A DNA stretch of 64,000 nt from Pelagibius sp964472095 (lineage in GTDB: Bacteria; Pseudomonadota; Alphaproteobacteria; Kiloniellales; Kiloniellaceae), in assembly GCA_964472095.1 (NCBI GenBank), contig CAYYIV010000009.1, forward strand, positions 1 through 64,000, written 5' to 3'. Shown here one piece after another: positions 32,844 through 42,137 of this stretch; the stretch's first letter is position 1; every line of letters starts with the position of its first letter. The notes beneath the pieces were generated by a model, which worked only from the letters and a program-made list of their open reading frames with translations, had not been told where the DNA came from and searched no databases. The translations under genes and the position numbers were made by a program.

Positions 32844-33812
32844 CTATTCCAGGCCCTTGTAGCGTTCGGTGGCGGCGACCAGGGCGCGGCGGATGCCGGG
32901 CTCCATGGCCGAGTGGCCGGCGTCGGGCACCACCAGATAGTCGGCCTCGGGCCAGGTCTGGTGCAGGGCGTCGGCGGTCTCGATCGGGCAGACGATGTCG
33001 AAGCGGCCCTGCACGATGGTCGCCGGGATGTTGCGGATGCGGGCGACGCCCTGCAGCAGGGTGCCTTCCTCCAGGAAGATGCCGTGCCGGAAGAAGTGCG
33101 CCTCGATGCGCGACAGGCCGAGCGCATGGCGCTCCTCGCCGAAGGCGGCGACGGTCTGCGGCGAGGGCAGCAGGGTCGAGCAGCTGCCCTCGTAGACGCT
33201 CCAGGCCCGTGCTGCCGGCAGGTGCACCTTGGGGTCGGGGTGGTTCAGGCGCTTCTCGAAGGCGGCCATGAGGTCGCCGCGCTCGCTTTCGGGGATCTCC
33301 GCCACGAAATTGCGCCAGTGCTCCGGATAGAGCCGGCCCATGCCGTAGAGGAACCACTCGATCTCCCGCCGGCTGCCGAGGAAGATGCCGCGCAGCACCA
33401 GGGCGCTGACCCGCTCCGGATGGGCCTGGGCGTAGGCCAGCGCCAGGGTCGAGCCCCAGGAGCCGCCGAAAAGATGCCAGCGCATGATGCCGAGGTGGTT
33501 GCGCAGGCGCTCTATGTCGGCGATCAGGTGATCGGTGGTGTTGTCGGCCAGTTCGCCGAGCGGCGTCGAGCGGCCGGCGCCGCGCTGGTCGAAGACCACG
33601 ATCCGATAGTGGCGCGGATCGAAGAAACGCCTGTGGTCGGGCCCGGCCCCCGCCCCCGGGCCGCCGTGCAGGAACACCACCGGGCGGCCCTCCGGGTTGC
33701 CGGAAACCTCCCAGTACATGTTATGGCGGCCGTCGAGGTCGAGCCGCCCCTGGGCGAAGGGCTCGATCGGCGGGAACAGGTCCTGTGCAAGCATTGAACG
33801 GGCTGGATCCAT
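32844..33812 (-). CDS. pip: Prolyl aminopeptidase (proline iminopeptidase)
   Basis: A 322-residue alpha/beta hydrolase of peptidase family S33 that releases N-terminal proline. The oxyanion motif HGGPGAGAGPDHRRFFDP, DQRGAGRS, nucleophile elbow GGSWGSTLAL, the cap-domain YEGSCSTLLPSP and the catalytic His in PDAGHSAMEP are all present. The start at 33812 follows GGGGAG; ATGs at 33842 and 33794 are in-frame alternatives. It is divergent from the SNase-like gene. Confidence 0.95.
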   Translation of the reverse strand: MDPARSMLAQDLFPPIEPFAQGRLDLDGRHNMYWEVSGNPEGRPVVFLHGGPGAGAGPDHRRFFDPRHYRIVVFDQRGAGRSTPLGELADNTTDHLIADIERLRNHLGIMRWHLFGGSWGSTLALAYAQAHPERVSALVLRGIFLGSRREIEWFLYGMGRLYPEHWRNFVAEIPESERGDLMAAFEKRLNHPDPKVHLPAARAWSVYEGSCSTLLPSPQTVAAFGEERHALGLSRIEAHFFRHGIFLEEGTLLQGVARIRNIPATIVQGRFDIVCPIETADALHQTWPEADYLVVPDAGHSAMEPGIRRALVAATERYKGLE

Positions 33813-33917
33813 GGGTTTCTCTACTCCCCGGTCCCCCGTCATATCGCAGCGGGCCGGGCGCTGCCAACTCTTCTTCCGGCGTAGTGGCAGCATGCCTGTG
33901 CTGTTAGAATCGCGGTC

Positions 33918-34733
33918 ATGATCGCGCTCCGCCCGCATTTCCTGGCCGTCTGCCTGCTGCTGCCGGCGCTGCCCGCGGCGGGCGAGGGGATGGCGCCGCC
34001 CCGCCACGCTGCCGGGCTGGGGCTGGAATTCGCCACCGGGTCCGAGGTCGCCCTGGTGATCGACGGCGACACCCTGGTCCTGGCCGATGGGCCGGAGATC
34101 CGCCTGGTCGGCATCCAGGCGCCGAAGCTGTCGCTCGGCCGCGCCGGCTTCACCGCCTGGCCGCTGGCCGAGGAGGCCCAGCGGTTCCTGGTGGAACTCA
34201 CCCTCGGCCGCCGCCTCGATCTCGGCTTCGGCGGGCGTCGCGGCGACCGCCACGGCCGCGTGCTGGCGCACCTCTTCGACGCCGAGGGGCGCTGGATCCA
34301 GGGCGAACTGCTGCGCGCCGGGCTGGCGCGGGTCTACAGCTTCGCCGATAACCGCAACGCCGTCGCCGAGATGCTGGCCCTCGAGCGCGAGGCCCGCGCC
34401 GCCGGGCGCGGCATCTGGGCGGATCCCTTCTATGCCGTCAGGACCGCAGAGGCGGCCGGCGGCTGGCTCGGCGGCTTCGAATTGGTGGAGGGGCGCGTCA
34501 TTGCGGTTGGCCAGGGCGGCGGAAACACCTATCTGAACTTTGCCGAGGACTGGCGTGAGGACTTCACCGTGGCACTCGATCGCCGTGCCCGTAAGCTGTT
34601 CGAGGAACAGGGCATCGACCTCGACGGTTATGCCGGCAAGGCGGTGCGCGTGCGCGGCTGGCTGAAGGCGCGCAACGGGCCGATGATCGAGGTCACCCAC
34701 CCCGAACAGATCGAAGAACTGGAAGACCGATGA
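33918..34733 (+). CDS. Exported thermonuclease-like (SNase) protein with altered catalytic residues
   Basis: A 271-residue protein with a signal peptide (LAVCLLLPALPAAGEG), an SNase OB-fold, and a C-terminal extension. The calcium motif VIDGDTLVL (D49, D51) and R62 and R114 (HGR) match SNase, but the stretch normally reading IDAPE is IQAPK (66-70), so one metal Asp and the general-base Glu are replaced by Gln and Lys. Nuclease activity is therefore doubtful; it may bind nucleic acid or have another role. Its last four bases overlap the M48 protease start (ATGA), so the two are translationally coupled. Confidence 0.85.
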   Translation: MIALRPHFLAVCLLLPALPAAGEGMAPPRHAAGLGLEFATGSEVALVIDGDTLVLADGPEIRLVGIQAPKLSLGRAGFTAWPLAEEAQRFLVELTLGRRLDLGFGGRRGDRHGRVLAHLFDAEGRWIQGELLRAGLARVYSFADNRNAVAEMLALEREARAAGRGIWADPFYAVRTAEAAGGWLGGFELVEGRVIAVGQGGGNTYLNFAEDWREDFTVALDRRARKLFEEQGIDLDGYAGKAVRVRGWLKARNGPMIEVTHPEQIEELEDR

Positions 34734-36208
34734 CCGCACTGCTGCAACGACTCCTGCCGAACCTGAAGCCCGGCCGCGGCCTCTTCGCGGCCGTCGTCCT
34801 GCTGCCGCTGGTCGCCGCCTGCGCCACCGCGCCGGGCACCGGGCGCACCATCTTCACCGGCGGCCTGTCGGAAGAGGGCGAAGCCGACCTCGGCCACCAG
34901 GAGCATCCCAAGGTTCTGGCTCAGTTCGGCGGCGCCTACGCGGACCCGGAGCTGAACCGCTACGTCACCAGCATCGGCAACTTCCTGGCACAAACCTCCG
35001 AGCGCCCGGACCTCGACTTCACCTTCACTATCCTCGACACGCCGGTGGTGAACGCCTTCGCGCTGCCCGGCGGCTACGTCTACATTACCCGCGGGCTGCT
35101 TTCCCTGGCGGAGAACGAGGCGGAGGTGGCCGGCGTGCTGGGCCACGAGATCGGCCACGTGACGGCGCGCCATACGGCGGAGCGCTACGGCCAGACCATG
35201 GCCGCCAACATCGCCGGCGTCGGGCTCGGCGTGTTGCTCGGCGGTGAGGCGGCGCAGGCCGGCGGCGCCTTGGGCGGCCTGCTGCTGCGCAGCTACTCAC
35301 GCGATCAGGAGTTCGAGGCCGACATGCTGGGCGGGCGCTATCTCGCCCGCGCCGGCTACGACACGGCCGCCATGGCCGGCTTCCTCTCGCAGCTGCAGGC
35401 GCACAGCCGCCTGGAGGCGGAGCTCGCCGGCCAGCCGGAGAAGGCCGACTCCTTCAACATCATGCAGACCCACCCGCGCACCGCCGACCGCATCGAGCGT
35501 GCGCTGGAGCAGGCCGGCGCCACCCCGGTGGCCGATCCCCTGGTGGCGCAGAACGTCTACTTCGACAAGATTGACGGCATGATCTACGGCGACAAGCCGG
35601 ACGAGGGCTATATCCGCGGCCGCAGCTTCGCCCATCCCAAGCTGAAGTTCGCCTTCGAGGTGCCCGCGGGCTTCCGCCTCTACAACCAGTCGCAGGCGGT
35701 GATCGCGCGCGACGGCGACGGCAAGGCGGCGATCCAGTTCGACCGTGCGCCGAAGGCCTACGGCGGGTCGATGACCGACTATATGACCAAGGTATGGGCG
35801 GCGAACGTGCGGCTGACAGGCGTCGAGGCGATCACCGTCAACGGCTTGCCGGCGGCCACCGCCTCGGTCTCGGGCAACGGCAAGGACTACCGCCTGCTGG
35901 CGCTGCGCTACGACTCCAACGCCATCTACCGCTTCATCTTCCTCTCTGCCTCCGACCGTACCGCCGCGTTGAACGTCCCCTTCCGCGAGACCAGCTACAG
36001 CTTCCGCAAGCTCTCCGACGCCGAGGCGGCGGCGCTGAAGCCGCAGCGGCTGAGGATATACGAGGTGAAAGCCGGGGACAGTCCCGCCCAGATTGCCGCG
36101 CGCATGCCCTTCGAGGAGGAGAACCTGAAGCGCTTCCTGGTGCTCAACGCTTTCACCGAAAGCACGTCGCTGCAGCCCGGCCAGCGGGTCAAGATCGTCA
36201 CCGAGTAG
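34730..36208 (+). CDS. M48 family metalloprotease lipoprotein with LysM-like C-terminus
   Basis: A 492-residue periplasmic protease of the BepA/LoiP type. A lipoprotein signal ends LPLVAAC31; the zinc site is H139-EIGH143 in GVLGHEIGHVTARHTAE, with the downstream Glu in QEFEADMLGGRYLARAGYD. After the protease domain come a DUF4157-free beta-rich region and a C-terminal LysM-like segment (YEVKAGDSPAQIAARMP...LQPGQRVKIV). Relatives assist outer-membrane protein assembly and degrade misfolded ones. It overlaps the SNase-like gene by 4 bp. Confidence 0.9.
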   Translation: MTALLQRLLPNLKPGRGLFAAVVLLPLVAACATAPGTGRTIFTGGLSEEGEADLGHQEHPKVLAQFGGAYADPELNRYVTSIGNFLAQTSERPDLDFTFTILDTPVVNAFALPGGYVYITRGLLSLAENEAEVAGVLGHEIGHVTARHTAERYGQTMAANIAGVGLGVLLGGEAAQAGGALGGLLLRSYSRDQEFEADMLGGRYLARAGYDTAAMAGFLSQLQAHSRLEAELAGQPEKADSFNIMQTHPRTADRIERALEQAGATPVADPLVAQNVYFDKIDGMIYGDKPDEGYIRGRSFAHPKLKFAFEVPAGFRLYNQSQAVIARDGDGKAAIQFDRAPKAYGGSMTDYMTKVWAANVRLTGVEAITVNGLPAATASVSGNGKDYRLLALRYDSNAIYRFIFLSASDRTAALNVPFRETSYSFRKLSDAEAAALKPQRLRIYEVKAGDSPAQIAARMPFEEENLKRFLVLNAFTESTSLQPGQRVKIVTE

Positions 36209-36238
36209 GGATGATCGCAAGCCGATGACGGCCTCCTC

Positions 36239-38116
36239 ATGACCGGCACGCCGGCGCCGGACGGCGCGTGGCCCGACAAGCCCTCGAACGCCCGCCGATG
36301 GCGGCCGACCATTGCCGTCGTCCTGATCTTCGGCTTTGGCCTGCTGGTGCTGGTCGCGGTGTCGTCGGTGCTCTGGATCGTGCTCGGAACGGCGCAGAAG
36401 AACACCGTGACGCTGCTGCGCGACCGCGCCGACTTCACCGTCGCCAGCCTGATAGACCAGATCGCCATCCACCTCGGTGCCGCGCGCAACCAGTCGGAGT
36501 TCCTGGCGGAGATGATCGGCCGCGGCGAGATCGCCGCCGAGGACCGCGACAACCTGGCCGACGGCCTGCTGGGCGCGCTCGCCGCGGCGCCGCAGGTGAC
36601 CGGCATCGGCTACTTCTCGACCGAGGGCTGGTCGCTGCGCGTCGGCCGCGGCAAGTACGGCGTGCTGCGGATCTTCGATCCGCAGGAACCGGACCCGGCG
36701 GTGCGCAAGCTGACCGAAGACATGCCGCCCGACGCCAGCTCGCAGTGGGGCGGGGTGTTCTGGGTGGAAACCCTGAACCAGCCGCATCTGACTGTCTCCA
36801 CCCCGGTCGTGCGCGACGGCCGGTTGCTTGCGGTGATCTCTTCGGTGGTCTCGGTGAAGGCGCTGTCGAACTACGTCGACGACTTCGCGCTGCAGAGCGG
36901 CCTGCAGCACGCCTTCATTCTCTACGGCCCCGACCGCGTGCTGGCGCATCCCGCGCTGATCGACAACATGAAGGGGCTCGGCCAGGACAAGCCGCTGCCG
37001 GGCTTGGCGGAGGTCGGCGACCCGCTGCTGGCCTCGATCTGGAAGGACGGCCGGCAACCGCTGGAGATGCTGGAGGATTTCGGCGGCTCGCTGCTCGGCC
37101 ATCGCGGCGAGGTCGACGGCGAGGACGTCTACTACCTCTACCGGGTGATCGGCGGCTACGGGCCGCAGCAGCTCTACATGGGCGTCTACGCGCTCGAGAG
37201 CGAGCTCGATACCTCGGCGATCGATCGAGTCACCCTGGCCGGCTGGATCGGTCTCGTCATCCTGGGGCTGGCTCTCGTCATCGCCGTCGTTCTCGGGCGT
37301 GCCATCGCCCGGCCGGTGCGCGACCTGGCGGGCGCCGCGCGCGCCATCAGCACCTTCGACTTCCGCCGTGTGCCGCCCGCCAAGGGCAGCGCCTTCCGCG
37401 AGCTCGACAGTGCCGCCGAGGCCTTCAACGCGATGCTCGCCGGCCTGCGCTGGTTCGAGACCTACGTGCCGCGCAGCCTGGTGCTGCGCCTCATCCGCCT
37501 TGGCGAGGACGGCGTCGAGTCGGAGGAGCGCCTGGTGACAGTGATGTTCACCGACATCGTCGGTTTCACCACGGCCAGCCAGCAGCTAACGCCGCACGAC
37601 ACCGCCGACTTTCTCAACCACCATTTCGCCCTGCTCGCCGCGGAGATCGAAGCCAGCGGGGGGACACTGGACAAGTACATGGGCGATGCGGTGATGGCCT
37701 TCTGGGGCGCGCCGGACGACCAGCCCGATCATGCCGAGCGCGCCTGCCGCGCCGCGCTGGCGATCGCCAGCGCGCTCGGGGCGGACAACCGCTCCTGCGG
37801 CGCCAGAGGGCAGCCGCAGGTCAAGCTGCGCATCGGGCTGCACTCCGGCCCGGCCATCGTCGGTAACATCGGCGCGCCGGGGCGCGTCAACTACACGCTG
37901 ATCGGAGACACGGTGAACCTGGCCAACCGGCTGGAGGCCTTCGGCAAGGAAGTCCCTCCTGAGGCCGCCGGCGGCGAAACGGCGGCGGTCATGCTGATGT
38001 CGGAGGCGACCCGCAAGGGGCTCGGCCCCGGCTGGCGGGTCGAAGACCTTGGTGCGCACCAGATGCGCGGTCGCGCCGGCGCCATCGGCGTCTTCCGTCT
38101 GCTTGGGAAAGGTTAG
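36239..38116 (+). CDS. Membrane class III adenylate/guanylate cyclase with Cache sensor and HAMP
   Basis: A 625-residue receptor cyclase. Transmembrane helix one is about 24-48 (IAVVLIFGFGLLVLVAVSSVL), followed by a periplasmic Cache-type domain (about 50-320), helix two at about 330-352, a HAMP linker, and a cyclase domain from about 430. Metal Asp residues are in VMFTDIVGFTT and LDKYMGDAVMAFWGAP; LIGDTVNLANRLE closes the active site. It probably makes cAMP in response to an extracellular ligand. It follows the M48 gene by 30 bp and is convergent with rpoH with one base between the stops. Confidence 0.92.
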   Translation: MTGTPAPDGAWPDKPSNARRWRPTIAVVLIFGFGLLVLVAVSSVLWIVLGTAQKNTVTLLRDRADFTVASLIDQIAIHLGAARNQSEFLAEMIGRGEIAAEDRDNLADGLLGALAAAPQVTGIGYFSTEGWSLRVGRGKYGVLRIFDPQEPDPAVRKLTEDMPPDASSQWGGVFWVETLNQPHLTVSTPVVRDGRLLAVISSVVSVKALSNYVDDFALQSGLQHAFILYGPDRVLAHPALIDNMKGLGQDKPLPGLAEVGDPLLASIWKDGRQPLEMLEDFGGSLLGHRGEVDGEDVYYLYRVIGGYGPQQLYMGVYALESELDTSAIDRVTLAGWIGLVILGLALVIAVVLGRAIARPVRDLAGAARAISTFDFRRVPPAKGSAFRELDSAAEAFNAMLAGLRWFETYVPRSLVLRLIRLGEDGVESEERLVTVMFTDIVGFTTASQQLTPHDTADFLNHHFALLAAEIEASGGTLDKYMGDAVMAFWGAPDDQPDHAERACRAALAIASALGADNRSCGARGQPQVKLRIGLHSGPAIVGNIGAPGRVNYTLIGDTVNLANRLEAFGKEVPPEAAGGETAAVMLMSEATRKGLGPGWRVEDLGAHQMRGRAGAIGVFRLLGKG

Positions 38117-38117
38117 C

Positions 38118-39002
38118 TCAGACCTCGCCGAAGAGGTCGGCCGGGCGGTTGACGCGCTCCAGCAGCAGCCCGCGCATCTTCATCAGGGCGCGCTGCTCGA
38201 GTTGGCGCACCCGCTCCTTGCTGACGCCGAGGGCCTCACCGAGTTCTTCCAGAGTGGCGCTGTCGTCGCTAAGGCGTCGGGCGCGTATAATGGTCTGCTC
38301 GCGCTGGCTCAGTTCGAGCATGGCCTGCTCGATCCACTCGCTGCGGGTCATGCTGTCGTGGAAGGAGATCACCAGATCCTCCGGGCTGAGACGCTCGTCG
38401 GTGATGTGGTCCTGCCACTCGCTATCGCCGTCGTCGCTGACGCGGGCGTTCAGTGACTGATCGGTCACCGAAAGGCGCCCCTCCATGTGGCTGACGTCGC
38501 TGAGCGGCACCGAGAGCTCCTTGGCCACGGCCCGGCGGCCTGCATCGTCGAAGGGCTGGCCGGAGGTCTCCTCGATGCGCGCGCGCAGGCGGCGGAAATT
38601 GAAGAACAGCGTCTTGTGAGCGGCGGTGGTGCCGGTGCGCACGATCGACCAGTTGCGCAAGATGAAGTCCTGCATGGCCGAGCGGATCCACCATGAGGCG
38701 TAGGTCGAAAAGCGCACGTTGCGCTCCGGCTCGAAGCGGCTGGCCGCCTGCAGCAGCCCGAGGGTGCCTTCCTGAATGAGGTCGCTCATCGGCAGGCCGT
38801 AGTTGCGGAACTTGGCAGCCAGGGAAACGACGAGGCGGGTGTAGGCGCGGATCAACTCCTGCAGGGAATCCTCGTCGCCCTCTTCGCGCCAGGAGCGCGC
38901 GAGCCGGTACTCGTGGTCGCGGGACAGCAGCGGCTCGGCCATAGACTGGCGGATGAAACGGGCCTGAGCCCTCTGAGCCTGCGCGTCTTCGAACTGCGGC
39001 AT
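38118..39002 (-). CDS. rpoH: RpoH-type alternative sigma factor
   Basis: A 294-residue sigma-32-class factor. Region 2 (RLVVSLAAKFRNYGLPMSDLIQEGTLGLLQAASRFEPERNVRFSTYASWWIR in separate blocks) is followed by an RpoH box HKTLFFNFRRLR (129-140), then region 4 with LEELGEALGVSKERVRQLEQ. The ATG at 39002 has a GGAGGG ribosome site; upstream in-frame codons give a basic leader. Alphaproteobacteria often carry two RpoH proteins (RpoH1 heat shock, RpoH2 oxidative or photo-oxidative stress); which one this is cannot be told by eye. It is followed closely on the other strand by the cyclase gene. Confidence 0.93.
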   Translation of the reverse strand: MPQFEDAQAQRAQARFIRQSMAEPLLSRDHEYRLARSWREEGDEDSLQELIRAYTRLVVSLAAKFRNYGLPMSDLIQEGTLGLLQAASRFEPERNVRFSTYASWWIRSAMQDFILRNWSIVRTGTTAAHKTLFFNFRRLRARIEETSGQPFDDAGRRAVAKELSVPLSDVSHMEGRLSVTDQSLNARVSDDGDSEWQDHITDERLSPEDLVISFHDSMTRSEWIEQAMLELSQREQTIIRARRLSDDSATLEELGEALGVSKERVRQLEQRALMKMRGLLLERVNRPADLFGEV

Positions 39003-39161
39003 GCCACGCCCTCCACCCTTGCAGCGCCGCGGCCGGGAGAACCCCGGTCGCAAGATGGGAAACTGGGAAATCCCCTACCGTCACCTTAGGGATAGGTAGA
39101 GAGGAGGGCCATGGATCGCTAGTCGCCTCGCGAATTGTTGAACCGCAAGTCCAGCAGCCTG

Positions 39162-40010
39162 CTAGGCCGGCACTTCGATTTCGTCGACTATGTTACCGTC
39201 GACGGCGAAGCAGGCGGCCAGCAGCGGCCCGCCGAAGCCGCAGCCGGCGTCCAGGGTGGCGGTGAAGTCGCCCAGCTCGAGCCCCGGATGCTGTGGGCAG
39301 AAGCCGCGCACCACGCGGCGGTAGCTGCCGTAGGGACGGTCGATGGCGGCGAAACCGCTGCTGCCCCACCAGAAACTGTCCTTCTGGGCTTCCAGCGGCC
39401 GCTCGGGATCGAGGCCGGCGTTGACGAACAGCAGGCCCCAGCCCTGGTTGTCGGGGCCGGGGCCGCCGGCCGAGCCGTCGTGTCGCTCCGTACAGGCGGC
39501 GCGGCGCAAGCTGCCGAGCAGCTGCCAGTGGCCGGCATGGGCCTGGATGCGCTCGCGCAGGGCGCCGGTCCAGCGGGTCAGCTGGCGCGGGCCGGCAGCC
39601 GCTTCGCGCAAGCCCTCGGCGGGCGCAATGCCGTAGGACTCCAGGCTGGCGGCAAGGCCCTGGTCCAGCATCCACTGCAGCACGACCTTGGGGTCGGTGG
39701 CGAACTGCAGCTGCAGCAGCTTCTGCCACATTTCCTCCTGGCTGCCGCGCAGGTGGACCACGTCGCAGACGAAGGCGTCGGGCCGCGCCAGGAACAGGCT
39801 GCGGAAACGCAGCAGGCTGTCGACGGTGGCGGTGACCGCCGCGCCGCGGCCGATCAGGTTGCCAAGGTAGACCAGGCGGTCGCCAGGCTGCAGGCGGGCA
39901 GTCATCGCCCGATGCAGGCGGTTCAGCGCGTCGATCTCGCCGTGAATGGACGAAACCGCCCAGACTCGTCGGGCGGCGCGCAGAATCGTGAACTTCTGCG
40001 GATCCCCCAT
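39162..40010 (-). CDS. Metallophosphoesterase-like protein lacking metal-binding aspartates (probable pseudoenzyme)
   Basis: A 282-residue protein with the PPP/Ap4A-hydrolase-like layout. Where active family members have GDxHG, GDxxDRG and GNHE, it has S20-S21-I-H23-G24, G50-N51-L-I-G54-R-G56 and RGSQEEM. The two key Asps are changed to Ser, Asn and Gly, so metal catalysis is unlikely. The C-terminus (GLLFVNAGLDPERPL, FCPQHPGLELGDFTATLDAGCGFGGPLLAACF) still resembles serine/threonine phosphatase-like proteins. The ATG at 40010 is used; a GTG at 40052 is an alternative. It sits between carD and rpoH, both transcriptional regulators, on the same strand. Confidence 0.78.
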   Translation of the reverse strand: MGDPQKFTILRAARRVWAVSSIHGEIDALNRLHRAMTARLQPGDRLVYLGNLIGRGAAVTATVDSLLRFRSLFLARPDAFVCDVVHLRGSQEEMWQKLLQLQFATDPKVVLQWMLDQGLAASLESYGIAPAEGLREAAAGPRQLTRWTGALRERIQAHAGHWQLLGSLRRAACTERHDGSAGGPGPDNQGWGLLFVNAGLDPERPLEAQKDSFWWGSSGFAAIDRPYGSYRRVVRGFCPQHPGLELGDFTATLDAGCGFGGPLLAACFAVDGNIVDEIEVPA

Positions 40011-40180
40011 GATCTCGGCGCAGTTTCCTTCAACGGTGGAGTCGCGGGCCACAGACTCTCACACTCGACCGGCTTTGTCGGGCGGAAACTGCGCCGCTGC
40101 GATGGGAATGGGGATGGCCTTCCCGGCGGGGCCCGCGGGCCCTACGGCCGGCCGGGCACCGCGGGAGGTCTTGCCGAGGA

Positions 40181-40672
40181 TCAGGCGGCGAGCAGCTTTT
40201 CCAGCTTCTGGGCGGCCGCGGTCTCGTCGATCTTCTCGACCGCTGCCAGCTCGCGGGCGAGGCGGTCCAGCGCGGCCTGGTACATCTGGCGCTCGCTGTA
40301 AGACTGATCCGGCTGGTCGGCGCTGCGGTGCAGGTCGCGCACCACCTCGGCGATCGACACCGGGTCGCCTGAATTGATCTTCGCTTCGTATTCCTGGGCG
40401 CGGCGGCTCCACATCGTCCGCTTGGCGCGGCTGCGGCCCTTCAGGGTGGTCAGGGCCGTGTCCATCATCTTGCGGCTGGACAGCTTGCGCAGGCCGGAGT
40501 TGGCCGCCTTCTCGACCGGCACGCGCAGGGTCATGCGGTCCTTTTCAAACTTGATGACGATCAGATCCAGGGTGATGTCGCCCACTTGCTGCGCCTCGAC
40601 GCCGAGGACCCTGCCGACACCGTGGGTCGGATAGACCACGTAATCACCTTCACCGTATTCGCTCTTTGCCAT
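40181..40672 (-). CDS. carD: CarD family transcriptional regulator
   Basis: A 163-residue RNA-polymerase-binding regulator. The CarD/TRCF RNAP-interacting domain is at the N-terminus (FGEGDYVVYPTHGVGRVLGVE-like, here YGEGDYVVYPTHGVG), followed by a helical DNA-binding C-terminus (RTMWSRRAQEYEAKINSGDPVSIAEVVRDLHR). CarD stabilises the open promoter complex, and in alphaproteobacteria it responds to growth and nutrient state. Start MAKSEYGEGDY at 40672 has the usual GGAGAG site. It lies 482 bp downstream of fdxA, across a long gap. Confidence 0.95.
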   Translation of the reverse strand: MAKSEYGEGDYVVYPTHGVGRVLGVEAQQVGDITLDLIVIKFEKDRMTLRVPVEKAANSGLRKLSSRKMMDTALTTLKGRSRAKRTMWSRRAQEYEAKINSGDPVSIAEVVRDLHRSADQPDQSYSERQMYQAALDRLARELAAVEKIDETAAAQKLEKLLAA

Positions 40673-41154
40673 GCTACGCTCTCTCCAATCGGCACCTGGT
40701 TCAGCCGAGAATTCCCCAAATGAGTTCCGTTCCCGACCGAAAATTCCTCAACGCCTGTTCCGGACCGTCGCACAACGCGATACCTGGTCACCAAGTTATT
40801 GCCGCGCCGTCCTGCGTACGATCTGACGCAGAGCGATCCCAGCGCGGATTTCTGTGGGCCGCTTCCTGGGGCCGGCCCTGCGGCCGCGGCAGGAGCGGCA
40901 CACGAAACAAACAACCGCGCCATCGGGATGCCGACGGCGCGCTGCTGCTGGTCAAATTTTCATGTAACTAATTTATCACACCGGCTGTGGAAAAACAACT
41001 GCCGCAACTGCGAAAGGGCGTTGTATTCCTTAGCCTCAGGCGCACCAAGGCCCGCGGTGGTTAATCGCCCGGTCGCGCCAGCAGCTATCCACAGGCTGGA
41101 TCACAGGAATTACTTCATATTGTCTCGACGGAGGCCGAGGGCGCTGCGAGGCCT
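40673..41154. other. 482-bp gap between fdxA and carD with AT-rich patch and DnaA-box-like sites
   Basis: No convincing gene in either strand. It contains an AT-rich stretch (about 40952-40980) in otherwise GC-rich sequence and two near matches to the TTATCCACA DnaA box in opposite orientation: TGTGGAAAA at 40986-40994 and CTATCCACA at 41085-41093, one mismatch each. It should also hold the carD promoter; a long leader or a small RNA is possible. Confidence 0.4.
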
Positions 41155-41499
<345 letters not shown>

Positions 41500-41560
41500 C
41501 GACTTCTCTCTCTCCTCATGCGGCCGACCTGAAACGGTCTTTTTGTAAAATGGGGCGGAG

Positions 41561-42040
41561 TCAGGCCTCCAGGCCGAGCCGGGCGACGACCCGCTTGCGC
41601 GCCAGGCCGTTGTCGCGGTCGCTGACATGCAGCAGGCCGGCAAGGCGGCGCATCAGGCTGGCCTCGAGGTTGTGCAGCACGCCGTCGGCGTAGGCAACCT
41701 CCCAAAGCATCTCCATCATCTCGATCCGTTCTTCCGGCGAGAAGGCGTTCTTGATCTCGCGGGTAAAGCCGAAAACCTCGACCGACTGCTCCACCTTCTC
41801 GCTCGCCGCCTGCAACAGCGCGCGGCTCTCGGTCGCGCTGAGTCCGAAGCGGCCCTCGACCAGCTCGACGATCTTGGCGCGCTCCTCGGCGCCGAACTCC
41901 GCGTCCATCTGGGCCGCTTCCACCAGCAAGGCAACGGTCGCCAGTTGGACCTCGTCGATCCGCTGCGCGCCGCCGCCATCGGCATCGTTTGGGCCGGTCA
42001 GGAAAGCTTTCAGTCGTTCAAGCACGGCATTGGTTATCAC
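41561..42040 (-). CDS. TerB-domain protein (tellurite-resistance-like)
   Basis: About 159 residues of one helical TerB domain: LATVALLVEAAQMDAEFGAEERAKIVEL, FSPEERIEMMEMLWEVAYADGVLHNLEASLMRRLAGLL. The paired acidic positions of the family are visible. TerB proteins bind metal and are linked to stress responses; the lone chromosomal form is of unknown role. Start is uncertain: GTG at 42040 (VITNAV) or GTG at 42025 (VLERLK), the latter with GGGGG upstream. Transcribed toward fdxA. Confidence 0.85.
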   Translation of the reverse strand: MITNAVLERLKAFLTGPNDADGGGAQRIDEVQLATVALLVEAAQMDAEFGAEERAKIVELVEGRFGLSATESRALLQAASEKVEQSVEVFGFTREIKNAFSPEERIEMMEMLWEVAYADGVLHNLEASLMRRLAGLLHVSDRDNGLARKRVVARLGLEA

Positions 42041-42137
42041 CCCCTGCGAAGGCGTGCAACCCCAGGCGGATTGCGGTCTTTGGCGCTTGCCGCGGGCTTG
42101 CCGGCTGGCATAGCTTGCCGACCATGGAGGGTCCGCG

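Noticed and set aside
40986..41093. Chromosome origin suggested by two DnaA-box-like sites
   Set aside because: Only two imperfect sites, no cluster, no dnaA, hemE, parAB or gidA genes nearby. Kept as a low-interest regulatory observation only.
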